Assembly (NCBI RefSeq): GCF_006438845.1
Contig: NZ_RCZJ01000001.1
Coordinates: 868,001-932,000, forward strand
Length of the DNA stretch: 64,000 nucleotides
Direction: 5' to 3'
Origin: Variovorax ginsengisoli
Lineage (GTDB): Bacteria > Pseudomonadota > Gammaproteobacteria > Burkholderiales > Burkholderiaceae_C
The notes beneath the pieces were generated by a model. The model was not told where the DNA came from. It did no database searches and was given only the letters and a program-made list of their open reading frames with translations. Position numbers and translations under genes: made by a program. Positions within the stretch are counted from its first letter, which is position 1; each line of letters starts with the position of its first letter. This document shows positions 55,982 through 63,482 of the stretch, piece by piece.

Positions 55982-56206
55982 ATGCCCGCACCGAGCCCCC
56001 TCGATCAGATCGCCGAGCGCGTCGAACGTTTGCTCGTGCGCCACGAAGAAATCCAGCGCACCAATGCGCTGCTGCAGGAACAGGTCGAGGCGCTGACGCG
56101 CGAACGCGACGCGCTCAAGTCGCGCCTCGCGGCCGCGCGCACCCGCATCGACGCGGTGCTGGAGCGGCTGCCGGTCGAACCCTCACAGGATCCCGCCTCG
56201 CCATGA
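55982..56206 (+). CDS. ZapB-like small coiled-coil protein
   Basis: The 74-residue product is almost wholly a coiled coil: LDQIAERVERLLVRHEEIQRTNALLQEQVEALTRERDALKSRLAAARTRIDAVLERL. It has heptad hydrophobic spacing and no membrane segment. Such proteins immediately upstream of zapA are annotated as ZapB/TIGR02449-type cell division proteins; E. coli ZapB stabilises the Z ring via ZapA. The start at 55982 removes 17 non-conserved codons. Its stop overlaps the zapA start (ATGA), supporting a joint role. Confidence 0.82.
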   Translation: MPAPSPLDQIAERVERLLVRHEEIQRTNALLQEQVEALTRERDALKSRLAAARTRIDAVLERLPVEPSQDPASP

Positions 56207-56535
56207 AACAGCTCGAAGTCCAGATCATGGGACAGAGTTACCTGCTCGGGTGCCCCGACGGCGGCGAAGCCCAGTTGCGCGAAGCGGTCGAACGGGTCGA
56301 CACGGCCATGTGCAAGATCCGCGACGCCAACAAGGTGAAGGCGCGCGACCGCATCGCGGTGCTGGCCGCGCTGAACCTGGCCTTCGACCTCGGTCAGCAA
56401 CCCGTGGCCGCCGCACCGGCGGTGGTGCCTGCCGCAGCGCCTGATTCGATGTCCGCCACGCCGGAGGACGAACGCGCCGCGCAACTCATCCAGCGCCTCG
56501 ACCACGCCCTGGCCGGTGACGGCCACCTGCTCTGA
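56203..56535 (+). CDS. zapA: cell division protein ZapA
   Basis: Cross-links FtsZ filaments at midcell. The 110-residue product starts KQLEVQIMGQSYLLGCPDGGEAQLREAVERVDTAMCKIRD, which is the ZapA fold (an N-terminal beta part), then IAVLAALNLAFDL for the dimerisation helix, and a C-terminal coiled region. It is encoded right after the ZapB-like gene and followed by 6S RNA, the arrangement known from ygfE(zapA)-ssrS in enterobacteria. Confidence 0.95.
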   Translation: MKQLEVQIMGQSYLLGCPDGGEAQLREAVERVDTAMCKIRDANKVKARDRIAVLAALNLAFDLGQQPVAAAPAVVPAAAPDSMSATPEDERAAQLIQRLDHALAGDGHLL

Positions 56536-56576
56536 CAAATGGCCCGACGGCCTACACGTCGGGCACGATGCGGGCG

Positions 56577-56582
56577 TAAAAT
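56577..56582 (+). promoter_or_regulatory. -10 box of the 6S RNA promoter
   Basis: TAAAAT ends 8 bases before the predicted 5' end of the 6S RNA at 56590. A small hairpin CCCGAC/GTCGGG (56543-56563) separates it from zapA. Confidence 0.5.
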
Positions 56583-56589
56583 CAGAACG

Positions 56590-56763
56590 GTCTGCAGTGC
56601 GCGTCGGGCTTAATATTTCCTTGTTCCAATGCTCTCCGGAGCCGGGCTTGGTACATCGCTTGACGGGCGTGATCATCTCGCGTTAGATGAACCCGAAGTC
56701 TTGCTGCCCTCGCCCACCTGAACCCTGGTTCAGGATGCGGGTCCGGCGCACCCCACTGCAGAC
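56590..56763 (+). ncRNA. ssrS: 6S RNA
   Basis: About 174 bases fold as one long hairpin. The closing ends GTCTGCAGTG (56590-56599) and CACTGCAGAC (56754-56763) are perfectly complementary. Inner parts ACCTGAACCCTGGTTCAGG and the G/C-rich flanks GCGGGTCCGGCGCACC are typical of the 3' half, and the centre is the A/U-rich open bubble that mimics a promoter for RNA polymerase sigma-70. Length and position directly after zapA match the conserved zapA-ssrS synteny. It sequesters polymerase in stationary phase. Confidence 0.9.
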
Positions 56764-56781
56764 ACCTTTTTCAATCCGCTG

Positions 56782-56811
56782 CGGCCCCTTGATCGGGGCC
56801 GTCGTCTTTTT
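56782..56811 (+). terminator. rho-independent terminator downstream of 6S RNA
   Basis: CGGCCCC/GGGGCCG (56782-56788, 56795-56801) form a 7-bp stem with a 6-base loop, followed by TCGTCTTTTT. It ends 16 bases before the TauE/SafE permease start. Confidence 0.7.
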
Positions 56812-56826
56812 CGCCGGAATCCCCGC

Positions 56827-57642
56827 ATGTCGCTCGAACCCCTGTTGATCCTCGAACTCGCCGTGCTGGGCATCGCCACCGGCTTTCTGGCGGGGCTGCT
56901 GGGCATCGGCGGCGGCATGGTGATGGTGCCCTTCATCACGATCATCATGGGCCACCGCGGTGTGCCGGCCGATCTGGCCGTGAAGATGGCGATCGCCACG
57001 TCGATGGCGACCATCATCTTCACCTCCATCTCCAGCGTGCGCGCGCACCACAAGCGCGGCGCGGTGCGTTGGGACATCGTGCGGCGGCTGTCGCCCGGCA
57101 TCGTGATCGGCAGCCTGGTCGGCAGCCTCGGCGTGTTCGCGCTGCTCAAGGGCACCGCCCTGGCCATCTTCTTCGCGCTCTTCGTCGGCTTCTCCGCCAC
57201 GCAGATGTTCCTCGACAAGAAGCCCAAGCCGACGCGCCAGATGCCCGGCACCGCGGGCCAGCTCGGCGCGGGCGGCGTGATCGGCTTCATCTCGGGCCTG
57301 GTCGGCGCGGGCGGCGGCTTCATCAGCGTGCCGTTCATGACCTGGTGCAACGTGGCGATCCACAACGCGGTGGCCACCAGCGCGGCGTTGGGCTTTCCGA
57401 TCGCGGTGGCGAACGTGGCCGGCTACATCGTCAGCGGCACCAACGTCCAAGGACTGCCTGCCGGCTCCTTCGGCTACATCTGGCTGCCGGCGCTGGTCGT
57501 GATCGCCGCGTGCAGCGTCTTCACCGCGCCGCTCGGCGCCAAGGCAGCGCACAGCCTGCCGGTGAAAAAACTCAAGCGGGTGTTCGCGAGCATCCTGTAC
57601 CTGCTGGCCGCCTACATGCTCTGGAAGGGGCTGGCCGGCTGA
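56827..57642 (+). CDS. TauE/SafE-family membrane permease
   Basis: The 271-residue product has about eight membrane helices in two similar halves: [19 protein letters not shown] (about 19-37) and [19 protein letters not shown] (about 155-173) are the duplicated hallmark of the family. Members export sulfite, sulfoacetate or other anions; the substrate here cannot be predicted. It sits between the 6S RNA terminator and the YebC-family gene, about 38 bases upstream of the latter. Confidence 0.9.
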   Translation: MSLEPLLILELAVLGIATGFLAGLLGIGGGMVMVPFITIIMGHRGVPADLAVKMAIATSMATIIFTSISSVRAHHKRGAVRWDIVRRLSPGIVIGSLVGSLGVFALLKGTALAIFFALFVGFSATQMFLDKKPKPTRQMPGTAGQLGAGGVIGFISGLVGAGGGFISVPFMTWCNVAIHNAVATSAALGFPIAVANVAGYIVSGTNVQGLPAGSFGYIWLPALVVIAACSVFTAPLGAKAAHSLPVKKLKRVFASILYLLAAYMLWKGLAG

Positions 57643-57680
57643 GGGCCGATCGAACGAAGCCGACAAGAAGGAGCACAGAC

Positions 57681-58394
57681 ATGGGCGCACAGTGGAAAGC
57701 AAAGCACAAGGACCTGGCGGCCAACGCCAAGGGTCGCGTGTTTGGGAAATTGGCCAAGGACATCATGATCGCCGCGCGCAGCGGTGCCGACCCGGCCTCC
57801 AACGCCCGGCTGCGGCTGGTGGTAGAGCAGGCGCGCAAGGTGTCGATGCCGAAGGAAACGCTGGACCGCGCCATCAAGAAAGGCGCCGGCCTCACCGGCG
57901 AGGCGGTCCATTTCGAGCACGTGATCTACGAAGGCTTCGCGCCGCACCGCGTGCCGGTGATGGTCGAGTGCCTGACCGACAACGTGAACCGCACCGCGCC
58001 CGAGATGCGGGTGCTGTTCCGCAAGGGCCAGCTCGGCACCTCGGGCTCGGTGGCCTGGGACTTCGACCACCTCGGCATGATCGAGGCCGAGCCGTCGACC
58101 GCCGGTGCCGACCCTGAGCTGGCCGCCATCGAGGCCGGTGCGCAGGACTTCGAGCCCGGCCCTGAAGACGGCGTCACGGTGTTCCTCACCGAGCCGGCCG
58201 ACCTCGACCTGGTGAGCCGCGCGCTGCCGGCGCAAGGTTTTCAGGTGCTGTCGGCCAAGCTGGGCTACAAGGCCAAGAACCCGGTCGATCCGGCCACCTT
58301 GAGCGCCGAGCACCTCGAAGAAGTCGAAGTGTTTCTCGCGGCCATCGACGCCAACGACGACGTGCAGACGGTGTACGCCGGCCTCGCCGGCTAG
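57681..58394 (+). CDS. YebC/PmpR-family protein
   Basis: The 237-residue product starts [45 protein letters not shown], typical of the family, and has [17 protein letters not shown] and an acidic C-terminal domain. YebC proteins have been described both as DNA-binding regulators and, more recently, as ribosome-associated factors helping with proline-rich motifs. An AAGGAG site precedes ATG 57681; the longer open frame upstream is a shadow of the permease gene. Which activity applies here is open. Confidence 0.95.
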   Translation: MGAQWKAKHKDLAANAKGRVFGKLAKDIMIAARSGADPASNARLRLVVEQARKVSMPKETLDRAIKKGAGLTGEAVHFEHVIYEGFAPHRVPVMVECLTDNVNRTAPEMRVLFRKGQLGTSGSVAWDFDHLGMIEAEPSTAGADPELAAIEAGAQDFEPGPEDGVTVFLTEPADLDLVSRALPAQGFQVLSAKLGYKAKNPVDPATLSAEHLEEVEVFLAAIDANDDVQTVYAGLAG

Positions 58395-58419
58395 CCCCGA
58401 GCTCGCTGGCCCTGCCCCT

Positions 58420-59127
58420 TCACTGGCACCAGATCGCGATCTGGCGGCTCAGGTCGTGCCAGACGGCCTGCAGCGCCACGGCGGCGAGCACCGCGCCGGC
58501 GAAGCGCGTGCCCCACGCTCGGCGTGCGACGCCGAAGCCCATGCGCAGACGCTGCAGGAGCCAAGGGGCGAGCAGCAGCGACACGCCGCTGCCGGCCGCG
58601 AAGGCCGCCATCACCATCCCGCCTTCCAGTGCTCCGTTGCCCAGCGCGGCCAGCATCAGCGCCGAATACAGCAGCCCGCACGGCATCGACAGCCACAGCG
58701 CACCGGTCGCGAGCACGCCCCAGCGTGAGCCGGCCAGTGGCCGCAGCCCGCTCACCGCCAGTCGGCCCAGGGCATGCGCCCACAGCGGCTGACGACCTGC
58801 GACCGCCAGCACCACGCCCCACGCGAACACGAAGATGTGCAACAGCAGCCACAGCGGCCGCAACGCCGCCACGTGCTCGCTCGCGAAGGCCAGGCTCTGC
58901 ACCGCGCTCGCCGCGATCGCACCGCCCGCTGCGTAGCCGGCGAGCCGCCCGGCGTGGAACGCGAGCGATGTCGACAGCGCCGGCATCGGCAGCGCCGCGA
59001 CGCCGCCGCCCAAGGGCGTACGCACGATGCGGATCACGCCGGCGCACGCCGCACCGCACATCGCCACGCAATGCGGCCCGCCGGCCAGGCCCATCAGCAG
59101 CGCTGTTCCGACAAGGGCGGTTTGCAT
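58420..59127 (-). CDS. DsbD_2/SafE-like membrane protein linked to cbb3 oxidase genes
   Basis: The 235-residue product has about six membrane helices. It starts MQTALVGTALLMGLAGGPHCVAMCGAACAGV, with a His-Cys-x-x-Met-Cys motif in the first helix region, and contains WLSMPCGLLYSALMLAAL later. This matches the sulfite-exporter/DsbD_2 (PF13386-type) proteins that are encoded beside cytochrome oxidase and hemN genes in many proteobacteria. A metal (copper) or thiol role is suspected from the Cys/Met/His pattern but unproved. ATG 59127 lies 8 bases after the hemN stop. Confidence 0.85.
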   Translation of the reverse strand: MQTALVGTALLMGLAGGPHCVAMCGAACAGVIRIVRTPLGGGVAALPMPALSTSLAFHAGRLAGYAAGGAIAASAVQSLAFASEHVAALRPLWLLLHIFVFAWGVVLAVAGRQPLWAHALGRLAVSGLRPLAGSRWGVLATGALWLSMPCGLLYSALMLAALGNGALEGGMVMAAFAAGSGVSLLLAPWLLQRLRMGFGVARRAWGTRFAGAVLAAVALQAVWHDLSRQIAIWCQ

Positions 59128-59134
59128 TGCCGCC

Positions 59135-60601
59135 CTAGATGATTCGAGAAAACCGCGTGCGGTTGCGGTCGGCCTGCAGGTAGCGATCGAACACCATTGC
59201 AATGGCGCGCACGAAGAACCAACCGGTCGGTGTCACGTCGATCTCGTGCGCGCCGATGGTCACCAGGCCCTGTGAAACGAGCGGCGAGAGGGCTTCGAGC
59301 TCGGCAGCGAAATGCCGGCGAAAGTCGACCAGGTGCGCCAGTCCGATCGCCTCGAAATTCACCGTCCCTTGGCACATCAGCGCCATGATCACCGAGCGCC
59401 GCAGCACGTCGTCGCGCGACAAAGCCAGGCCGCGCACCACCGGCAGGCGGCCCTGGTCGAGCAGGTCGCAGTACTCCTCCAGCGTCTTCGCGTTCTGGCT
59501 GTAGGTGGCGCCGACGCGGCCGATGGCCGAGACGCCGAGCGCGATCAGGTCGCAATCGGGCTGCGTGCTGTAGCCCTGGAAGTTGCGGTGCAGGCGCCCT
59601 TGCCGCTTGGCGACGGCAAGCGCGTCGCTCGGCAGCGCGAAGTGGTCCATGCCGATGTAGACGTAGCCGGCCGCGGTCAGGGCGGCGATGGAGCGCGACA
59701 GCATGTCGAGCTTGGTCGCCGCGTCGGGCAGCTCGGCCGCCTCGATGCGCCGCTGCGGCTTGAAGCGTTCGGGCAGATGCGCGTACGCGTAGAGCGCGAT
59801 GCGGTCGGGCCGCAGTTGGCAGATCTGCGCCAGGGTGCGGTCGAACGACGCGGCCGTCTGCTTCGGCAGGCCGTAGATCAGGTCGATGTTGACCGACGCG
59901 AAGCCGAGACGCCGCGCCGCCGCCATCAGGTCGAACACCTGCGCCGCCGGCTGGATGCGGTGCACCGCCTTCTGCACGGCCGGGTCGAAATCCTGCACGC
60001 CAAAGCTCAAGCGGTTGAAGCCCATCGCCGCCAGCGTCTCGAGCCGGCTCTCGTCGATGGTGCGTGGGTCGATCTCGATCGAATACTCGCCATCGGGCGC
60101 CAGCACGAAAGCGCTGCGCAGCATCTCCATCAGTTGTGCGAGCTCGGCGTCGTCGAGGAAGGTCGGCGTGCCGCCGCCCAGGTGCAGCTGGCTCACCAGC
60201 GCGCCGTGGCCGAGCTGCGCCACCTGCAGCTCGACCTCGCGCGCCAGGTAGCGCAGGTAGTCGTCGGCGCGATCGTGGTGCTTGGTGACGATCTTGTTGC
60301 AGGCGCAGAAATAGCACAGCGAGGCACAGAACGGCAGATGCACGTAGAGCGACAACGGCAGCGCCCGGGCGCCCAGCGCGCGCTGTCGCAGGGCCTGCGC
60401 GTAGGCGTCGGCACCGAAGGCGTCGACGAAGCGGTCGGCGGTCGGGTAGGACGTGTAGCGCGGCCCGGCGACGTCGAAGCGGCGCAGCGTGGCGGGCGTG
60501 ATCGCGGCCGTGCCGCCCGCCGAGGGCGTGGCAACGGTCGACGTGGCCGCGAGATCGGTGCTCGGGCCGGCGGCGGCTTCGGAGAGGATGGAGGTGGACA
60601 T
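59135..60601 (-). CDS. hemN: oxygen-independent coproporphyrinogen III oxidase
   Basis: Radical-SAM enzyme that decarboxylates coproporphyrinogen III to protoporphyrinogen IX without O2. The 488-residue product has the CxxxCxxC iron-sulfur motif at Cys92, Cys96 and Cys99 followed by Cys101 (FCASLCYFCAC), and HLGGGTPTFL. VNIDLIYGLPKQTAASFDRTL and GMDHFALP, found in true HemN rather than HemW, are also present. It is divergent from fnr and the intergenic region holds a perfect FNR-type box, so anaerobic activation is likely. ATG 60601 gives an unusually long, Ala/Ser/Thr-rich N-terminus of about 35 residues. Confidence 0.96.
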   Translation of the reverse strand: MSTSILSEAAAGPSTDLAATSTVATPSAGGTAAITPATLRRFDVAGPRYTSYPTADRFVDAFGADAYAQALRQRALGARALPLSLYVHLPFCASLCYFCACNKIVTKHHDRADDYLRYLAREVELQVAQLGHGALVSQLHLGGGTPTFLDDAELAQLMEMLRSAFVLAPDGEYSIEIDPRTIDESRLETLAAMGFNRLSFGVQDFDPAVQKAVHRIQPAAQVFDLMAAARRLGFASVNIDLIYGLPKQTAASFDRTLAQICQLRPDRIALYAYAHLPERFKPQRRIEAAELPDAATKLDMLSRSIAALTAAGYVYIGMDHFALPSDALAVAKRQGRLHRNFQGYSTQPDCDLIALGVSAIGRVGATYSQNAKTLEEYCDLLDQGRLPVVRGLALSRDDVLRRSVIMALMCQGTVNFEAIGLAHLVDFRRHFAAELEALSPLVSQGLVTIGAHEIDVTPTGWFFVRAIAMVFDRYLQADRNRTRFSRII

Positions 60602-60656
60602 GGTGGATGGGGCACGCGGTGCGCTGTGACTGTGCCGCCAACGGCGCTTCGCTCCA

Positions 60657-60670
60657 TTGACCTGCGTCAA
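60657..60670. promoter_or_regulatory. FNR/ANR box between hemN and fnr
   Basis: TTGAC-CTGC-GTCAA is a perfect inverted repeat matching the TTGAT-N4-ATCAA consensus at 4 of 5 positions in each half. It lies 56 bases upstream of the hemN start and 90 bases upstream of fnr, well placed to act on hemN and possibly to autoregulate fnr. Confidence 0.8.
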
Positions 60671-60759
60671 GCCTCGCGCGTGTGTCGTTTAGGACAATCA
60701 CGACACGCCCATCGACACGCCGGCAGCGCTCTCCCCGGCCTGCGCGCGTCGGCATTGCC

Positions 60760-61476
60760 ATGACGCCCGAAACTATCAAAGTCGCCTGTTCCAACTGCAA
60801 CCTGCGCGAGCTGTGCATGCCGGTCGGCCTGCAGCCCGCCGAGCTCCGGCGCATCGACGATCTCGTCGCCACGCGGCGCAAGGTGAAGCGGCGCGACACG
60901 CTGTTCCACAACGGCGAGCGCTTCACCTCGCTCTACGCCATCCGCACCGGCGTCTTCAAGACCCGCGTGACTTCGGAAGACGGCCGTGACCAGGTCACCG
61001 GTTTCCAGATGGCCGGCGAGATCATCGGGCTCGACGGCATCGTCAACGACCGCCACACCTGCGACGCCGTCGCGCTGGAGGACGCCGAAGTCTGCGTGAT
61101 GCCTTTCGAGCGCATCGAGGAGCTGTCGCGCGAGGTGACCGCCCTGCAGCGCCACGTGCACCAGATCATGAGCCGCGAGATCGTGCGCGAGCACGGCGTG
61201 ATGCTGCTGCTGGGCAGCATGCGCGCCGAGGAGCGGTTGGCCGCCTTTCTGCTGAACCTGGTGCAGCGCCTGCACGCGCGTGGCTTCTCGCAGTCGGAAC
61301 TGGTGCTGCGCATGACGCGCGAGGAGATCGGCAGCTACCTCGGTCTCAAGCTCGAGACGGTGAGCCGCACGCTGTCGAAGTTCGTCGAGGACGGCATCGT
61401 CGCGGTGCAGCAGCGCCACGTGCGCATCGCCGACGCCGACAAGCTGCGGCGCATCGTCAATCCTCCGGCTTGTTGA
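60760..61476 (+). CDS. fnr: oxygen-sensing Crp/Fnr regulator
   Basis: The 238-residue product carries the FNR [4Fe-4S] ligands Cys10, Cys13, Cys19 and Cys101, a cyclic-nucleotide-type beta-barrel, a dimer helix and an HTH ending LTREEIGSYLGLKLETVSRTLSKF-like residues; the recognition helix has the E-x-x-S-R core that reads TTGAT half-sites. It should activate cbb3 oxidase and hemN genes when oxygen is low. ATG 60760 is chosen for MTPETIKVACSNC; the frame upstream is open. Its 3' end overlaps the convergent small gene by 20 bases. Confidence 0.96.
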   Translation: MTPETIKVACSNCNLRELCMPVGLQPAELRRIDDLVATRRKVKRRDTLFHNGERFTSLYAIRTGVFKTRVTSEDGRDQVTGFQMAGEIIGLDGIVNDRHTCDAVALEDAEVCVMPFERIEELSREVTALQRHVHQIMSREIVREHGVMLLLGSMRAEERLAAFLLNLVQRLHARGFSQSELVLRMTREEIGSYLGLKLETVSRTLSKFVEDGIVAVQQRHVRIADADKLRRIVNPPAC

Positions 61477-61708
61477 CCTCGCGCCGCGACATCGCCAGCA
61501 GCGCGGTGAGCGCGCTCGAACCCATGGCCAACACCCAGAAGACGAAGAAGGCCACGGTGTAGAGGCCCTGGCGCGACAGCGGCAACGGCTCGCCACGCCA
61601 GTGCACGTCGCCCGGGTCGACCAGCGCGAACATCCCCATCTCGACCACGCAGGCCAGCAGGAACGACGGCCAGAGGATCCAGGCCAGGCGGCGAATGCGG
61701 CGTTTCAT
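61457..61708 (-). CDS. small two-helix membrane protein of the cbb3 cluster
   Basis: The 83-residue product has two hydrophobic helices (about residues 8-29, LAWILWPSFLLACVVEMGMFAL, and 50-70, VAFFVFWVLAMGSSALTALL) joined by a short loop with WRGEPLPLSRQG. No family was recognised. It follows fixH by 9 bases on the same strand, so it is part of the ccoP-ccoG-fixH transcription unit and may be an oxidase assembly or accessory protein. The end of the gene overlaps the end of fnr. Confidence 0.7.
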   Translation of the reverse strand: MKRRIRRLAWILWPSFLLACVVEMGMFALVDPGDVHWRGEPLPLSRQGLYTVAFFVFWVLAMGSSALTALLAMSRREVNKPED

Positions 61709-61717
61709 TTTACACCC

Positions 61718-61999
61718 TCACTTCTTGGGCAGCGGCACGTCGTCACTGGGCGTCGCGGCGTGGTTGCGCCCGGTCTGCGCGGGCAGCAGCTTCTTGTCCG
61801 CCAGCGTCTTGTTGATCTCCACGCCGCGCCGGTAGTAGTCCTCCGCCACCACCGGGTCGGGCGTGCGGATGGCCAGCCACAGCGTGACGAAGCCCGCCAC
61901 GACCACGATGGCGGGGCCGGCGATCACCATCCAGACCAGCGGAAATTTCCACCAAGGTTCGGCGGCCCGCGGCGCGGTGTCGGATGCAACGATGTTCAT
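61718..61999 (-). CDS. FixH-family protein
   Basis: The 93-residue product has one membrane helix (about residues 20-45, FPLVWMVIAGPAIVVVAGFVTLWLAI) and then RTPDPVVAEDYYRRGVEINKTLADK, the FixH hallmark. FixH/CcoH is needed for stable assembly of the cbb3 cytochrome oxidase, alongside CcoG, CcoI and CcoS. It is much shorter than rhizobial FixH, which has a larger periplasmic domain. It lies 18 bases downstream of ccoG. Confidence 0.9.
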   Translation of the reverse strand: MNIVASDTAPRAAEPWWKFPLVWMVIAGPAIVVVAGFVTLWLAIRTPDPVVAEDYYRRGVEINKTLADKKLLPAQTGRNHAATPSDDVPLPKK

Positions 62000-62017
62000 G
62001 GCGTGTCCTGTCGATGT

Positions 62018-63463
62018 TCAGCGGGGAACCAGAAAGATGGCTTTCTCGGAGACGCGCGCCGTGCCGTCGGCGGCCTGCACGTCGAAATGCACGGTGTGCG
62101 AACCCGCCGGCGCGGTGCCGTAGGGCAGCTGCAGCCGCACCGCGACCCAGCGCGATTCCGCGGGCAGCACGTCGAGCGTCGCGCCGGCGGCCACGCTCAG
62201 CCCGTCGAGGCCGCTGGCGGTGATGGCGTAGCGCTGCGGGCGCTCGGTCGCGTTCATGAGCTGCAGGCGGTAGACGTTCTCCAGCATGCCGCCGTCGACG
62301 ATGCGCGAGAGCGAAGCGCGGTCGCGCACCACGTCGACCTTGAGCGGCGTGCGCACCACCAGGCTGGCCAGCAGGCCGATGCACAGCGCCGCGAGCACGG
62401 CGCTGTAGACCAGCACGCGCGGTCGCAGCACGCGGCGCAGCACCTGGCGCGGCGACCAGCGGCCGGCCATGCCGTTCTGCGTGGCGTAGCGGATGAGGCC
62501 CGGCGGGTAGTCCATCTTGCGCATCACGCCGTTGCAGGCGTCGACGCAGAGGCCGCAACCGATGCACTCGTACTGCAGGCCTTCGCGAATGTCGATGCCG
62601 GTCGGGCACACCTGCACGCACAGGGTGCAGTCGATGCAGTCGCCGAGGGTGCTGCGATCGTGCTGCTTGCCGCGGGGGCCGCGGGGCTCGCCGCGCGCGA
62701 CGTCGTAGCTGACGATCAGCGTGTCGCGGTCGAACATCGCGCCCTGGAAGCGCGCGTACGGGCACATGTACTTGCAGACCTGCTCGCGCATGAAGCCGGC
62801 GTTGCCGTAAGTGGCGAAGCCGTAGAAGAAAGCCCAGAACACTTCCCACGAGCCCATGCGGGTCTGCAGGAAGGCCATGCCGAGCTCGCGGATGGGCGTG
62901 AAATAGCCGACGAAGGTGAAGCCGGTCCACAGCGCGATGCCCAGCCACACCAGGTGCTTGAAGGTTTTCTTGACCGCACGCTCCAGCGACAGCGTTCCCT
63001 TGTCCAGCCGCATGCGCGCGCTGCGGGCGCCTTCGACCTTCTCCTCGACCCACATGAAGATCTCGGTGTAGACGGTCTGCGGGCAGGCGTAGCCGCACCA
63101 CAGCCGGCCCGCCACCGCGGTGAACAGGAACAGCAGCAGCGCCGACACCACCAGCAGCCCGGTGAGGTAGATCAGGTCCTGCGGATAGAGCACCAGCCCG
63201 AACAGGTAGAAGCGCCGCGCGCCGAGATCGAACAGCACCATCTGACGCTCGCCCCATGCGAGCCACGGCAGGCCGTAGAAGACGATCTGCGTGACGAACA
63301 CCATGGCCCAGCGCCAGCGCGCGAACACGCCCTGAACGCTGCGCGCATAGATCTTCTTGTGCGCTTCGTAGAGACCGACGCCCTCTTCCGCAGCTGGGGC
63401 GGTGGGCGCCGCCGGTGCGATCGGGATGACGCGTCGCGGTTCGGGTCGTGGGGAGGCGGACAT
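62018..63463 (-). CDS. ccoG: cbb3 oxidase accessory protein CcoG (FixG/RdxA)
   Basis: The 481-residue membrane iron-sulfur protein reduces copper for cbb3 oxidase assembly. It has five or so membrane helices, WCGYACPQTVYTEIFMWVEE, CKYMCPYARFQGAMFD, and two ferredoxin-type clusters CIDCTLCVQVCP and CIGCGLCVDACN. A C-terminal Ig-like FixG domain is periplasmic. ATG 63463 gives MSASPRPEPRR; longer starts have no homology. It lies 19 bases after ccoP, in the order ccoP-ccoG-fixH seen in many betaproteobacteria. Confidence 0.96.
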   Translation of the reverse strand: MSASPRPEPRRVIPIAPAAPTAPAAEEGVGLYEAHKKIYARSVQGVFARWRWAMVFVTQIVFYGLPWLAWGERQMVLFDLGARRFYLFGLVLYPQDLIYLTGLLVVSALLLFLFTAVAGRLWCGYACPQTVYTEIFMWVEEKVEGARSARMRLDKGTLSLERAVKKTFKHLVWLGIALWTGFTFVGYFTPIRELGMAFLQTRMGSWEVFWAFFYGFATYGNAGFMREQVCKYMCPYARFQGAMFDRDTLIVSYDVARGEPRGPRGKQHDRSTLGDCIDCTLCVQVCPTGIDIREGLQYECIGCGLCVDACNGVMRKMDYPPGLIRYATQNGMAGRWSPRQVLRRVLRPRVLVYSAVLAALCIGLLASLVVRTPLKVDVVRDRASLSRIVDGGMLENVYRLQLMNATERPQRYAITASGLDGLSVAAGATLDVLPAESRWVAVRLQLPYGTAPAGSHTVHFDVQAADGTARVSEKAIFLVPR

Positions 63464-63482
63464 GCGGATGGGCAGTGTCTGT

